NCBI GenBank assembly: GCA_035699745.1
Contig: DASSPH010000032.1
Coordinates: 1 to 64,000 of the forward strand
Reading direction: 5' to 3'
Source of the DNA: Vicinamibacterales bacterium
Lineage (GTDB): Bacteria; Acidobacteriota; Vicinamibacteria; Vicinamibacterales; 2-12-FULL-66-21
DNA length: 64,000 nucleotides
In this document: positions 54,686 to 64,000 of the stretch, one piece after another
Position numbering within the stretch: position 1 is the stretch's first letter
Layout: each line of letters opens with the position of its first letter
Translations under genes and position numbers: made by a program
Notes under the pieces: generated by a model
Seen by the model: the letters and a program-made list of their open reading frames with translations, nothing else
Databases searched by the model: none
Told to the model about the DNA's origin: nothing

Positions 54686-54693
<8 letters not shown>
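48394..54693 (+). CDS. Type I polyketide synthase 1: ACP-KS-AT-AT-KR-ACP
   Basis: A 2099-residue modular synthase. The N-terminal ACP carries Ser49 in GIDSMKA. KS spans about 105-530 with TACSSSL (Cys275), HGTGT and NIGHLE. Two AT domains follow: AT1 about 622-930 (GHSMGE, Ser714) and AT2 about 1060-1390 (GHSMGE, Ser1154). AT1 begins CSPHGGQW, losing the GQG of AT2 (FPGQGAQW). The His motifs read AAHS and ASHS, nearer YASH than HAFH. A KR structural half is followed by the KR with TGGLTGLG (about 1692), LDD (B-type) and YSS, but the catalytic Tyr position reads NHAIAN (His1838). The C-terminal ACP has Ser2003 in GLDSLLA, then a helical docking tail. The ATG overlaps the sulfotransferase stop by four bases. 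Confidence 0.95.

Positions 54694-64000
<9,307 letters not shown>

Overview
The window is G+C-rich, densely coded DNA that most resembles Acidobacteriota, probably a Vicinamibacteria-type genome. This is inferred from gene content: two very large TonB-dependent receptors with an N-terminal carboxypeptidase-regulatory domain, two VWFA-related proteins of the kind typical of that phylum, three VPS10/sortilin-type beta-propeller proteins, and a PadR regulator coupled to a small membrane protein. I see no rRNA, tRNA, IS element or CRISPR array.

Bases 1-23,000 hold a secreted and outer-membrane protein region. A VPS10-type propeller (11-3106) is followed by two paralogous pairs: TonB receptor A (3252-7184) and VWFA A (7257-9014), both rightward, then VWFA B (9026-10849, leftward) and TonB receptor B (10928-14812, rightward). 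The VWFA genes are convergent, 11 bases apart. Next come a predicted lipoprotein (leftward), two more VPS10-type propellers and a secreted protein made of two copies of one beta domain. Bases 23,000-37,500 carry ordinary genes: a secreted esterase, a glutaminyl cyclotransferase, an AI-2E-family transporter, an alpha/beta hydrolase, a DUF547 protein, an SDR oxidoreductase, an AGCS symporter, an mrfAB-like DNA-repair pair (helicase plus DEDD exonuclease), a PadR regulator with its palindromic operator and a coupled membrane protein, ribosomal protein L31 and an aldo/keto reductase.

Bases 37,750-44,182 encode a regulated exopolysaccharide export module: two PilZ-like proteins, a sigma-54 activator without a sensor domain, a Wza-type export protein, an outer-membrane beta-barrel, a Wzz-type co-polymerase and a CpsD-type tyrosine kinase. 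No glycosyltransferase, flippase or polymerase is present.

Bases 44,329-64,000 are the start of a modular type I polyketide cluster that runs off the right edge. It has a type II thioesterase, a Sfp-type phosphopantetheinyl transferase, an MbtH-like protein, a free-standing acyltransferase, a sulfotransferase, and three synthases joined by 4- or 8-base start/stop overlaps. The synthases are ACP-KS-AT-AT-KR-ACP, KS-AT-KR-ACP and KS-AT-DH-...-ER (cut by the window end). The unusual points are the N-terminal carrier domain and free AT (possibly a split loading module), the tandem AT domains, and an embedded sulfotransferase and MbtH with no adenylation domain in view.

Several intergenic gaps are filled by low-complexity inverted or tandem repeats that differ from locus to locus. 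A 24-base palindrome (AAAGTC-N12-GACTTT) occurs near the exopolysaccharide and polyketide transcription-unit boundaries. All function calls rest on reading motifs by eye; no database search was run.
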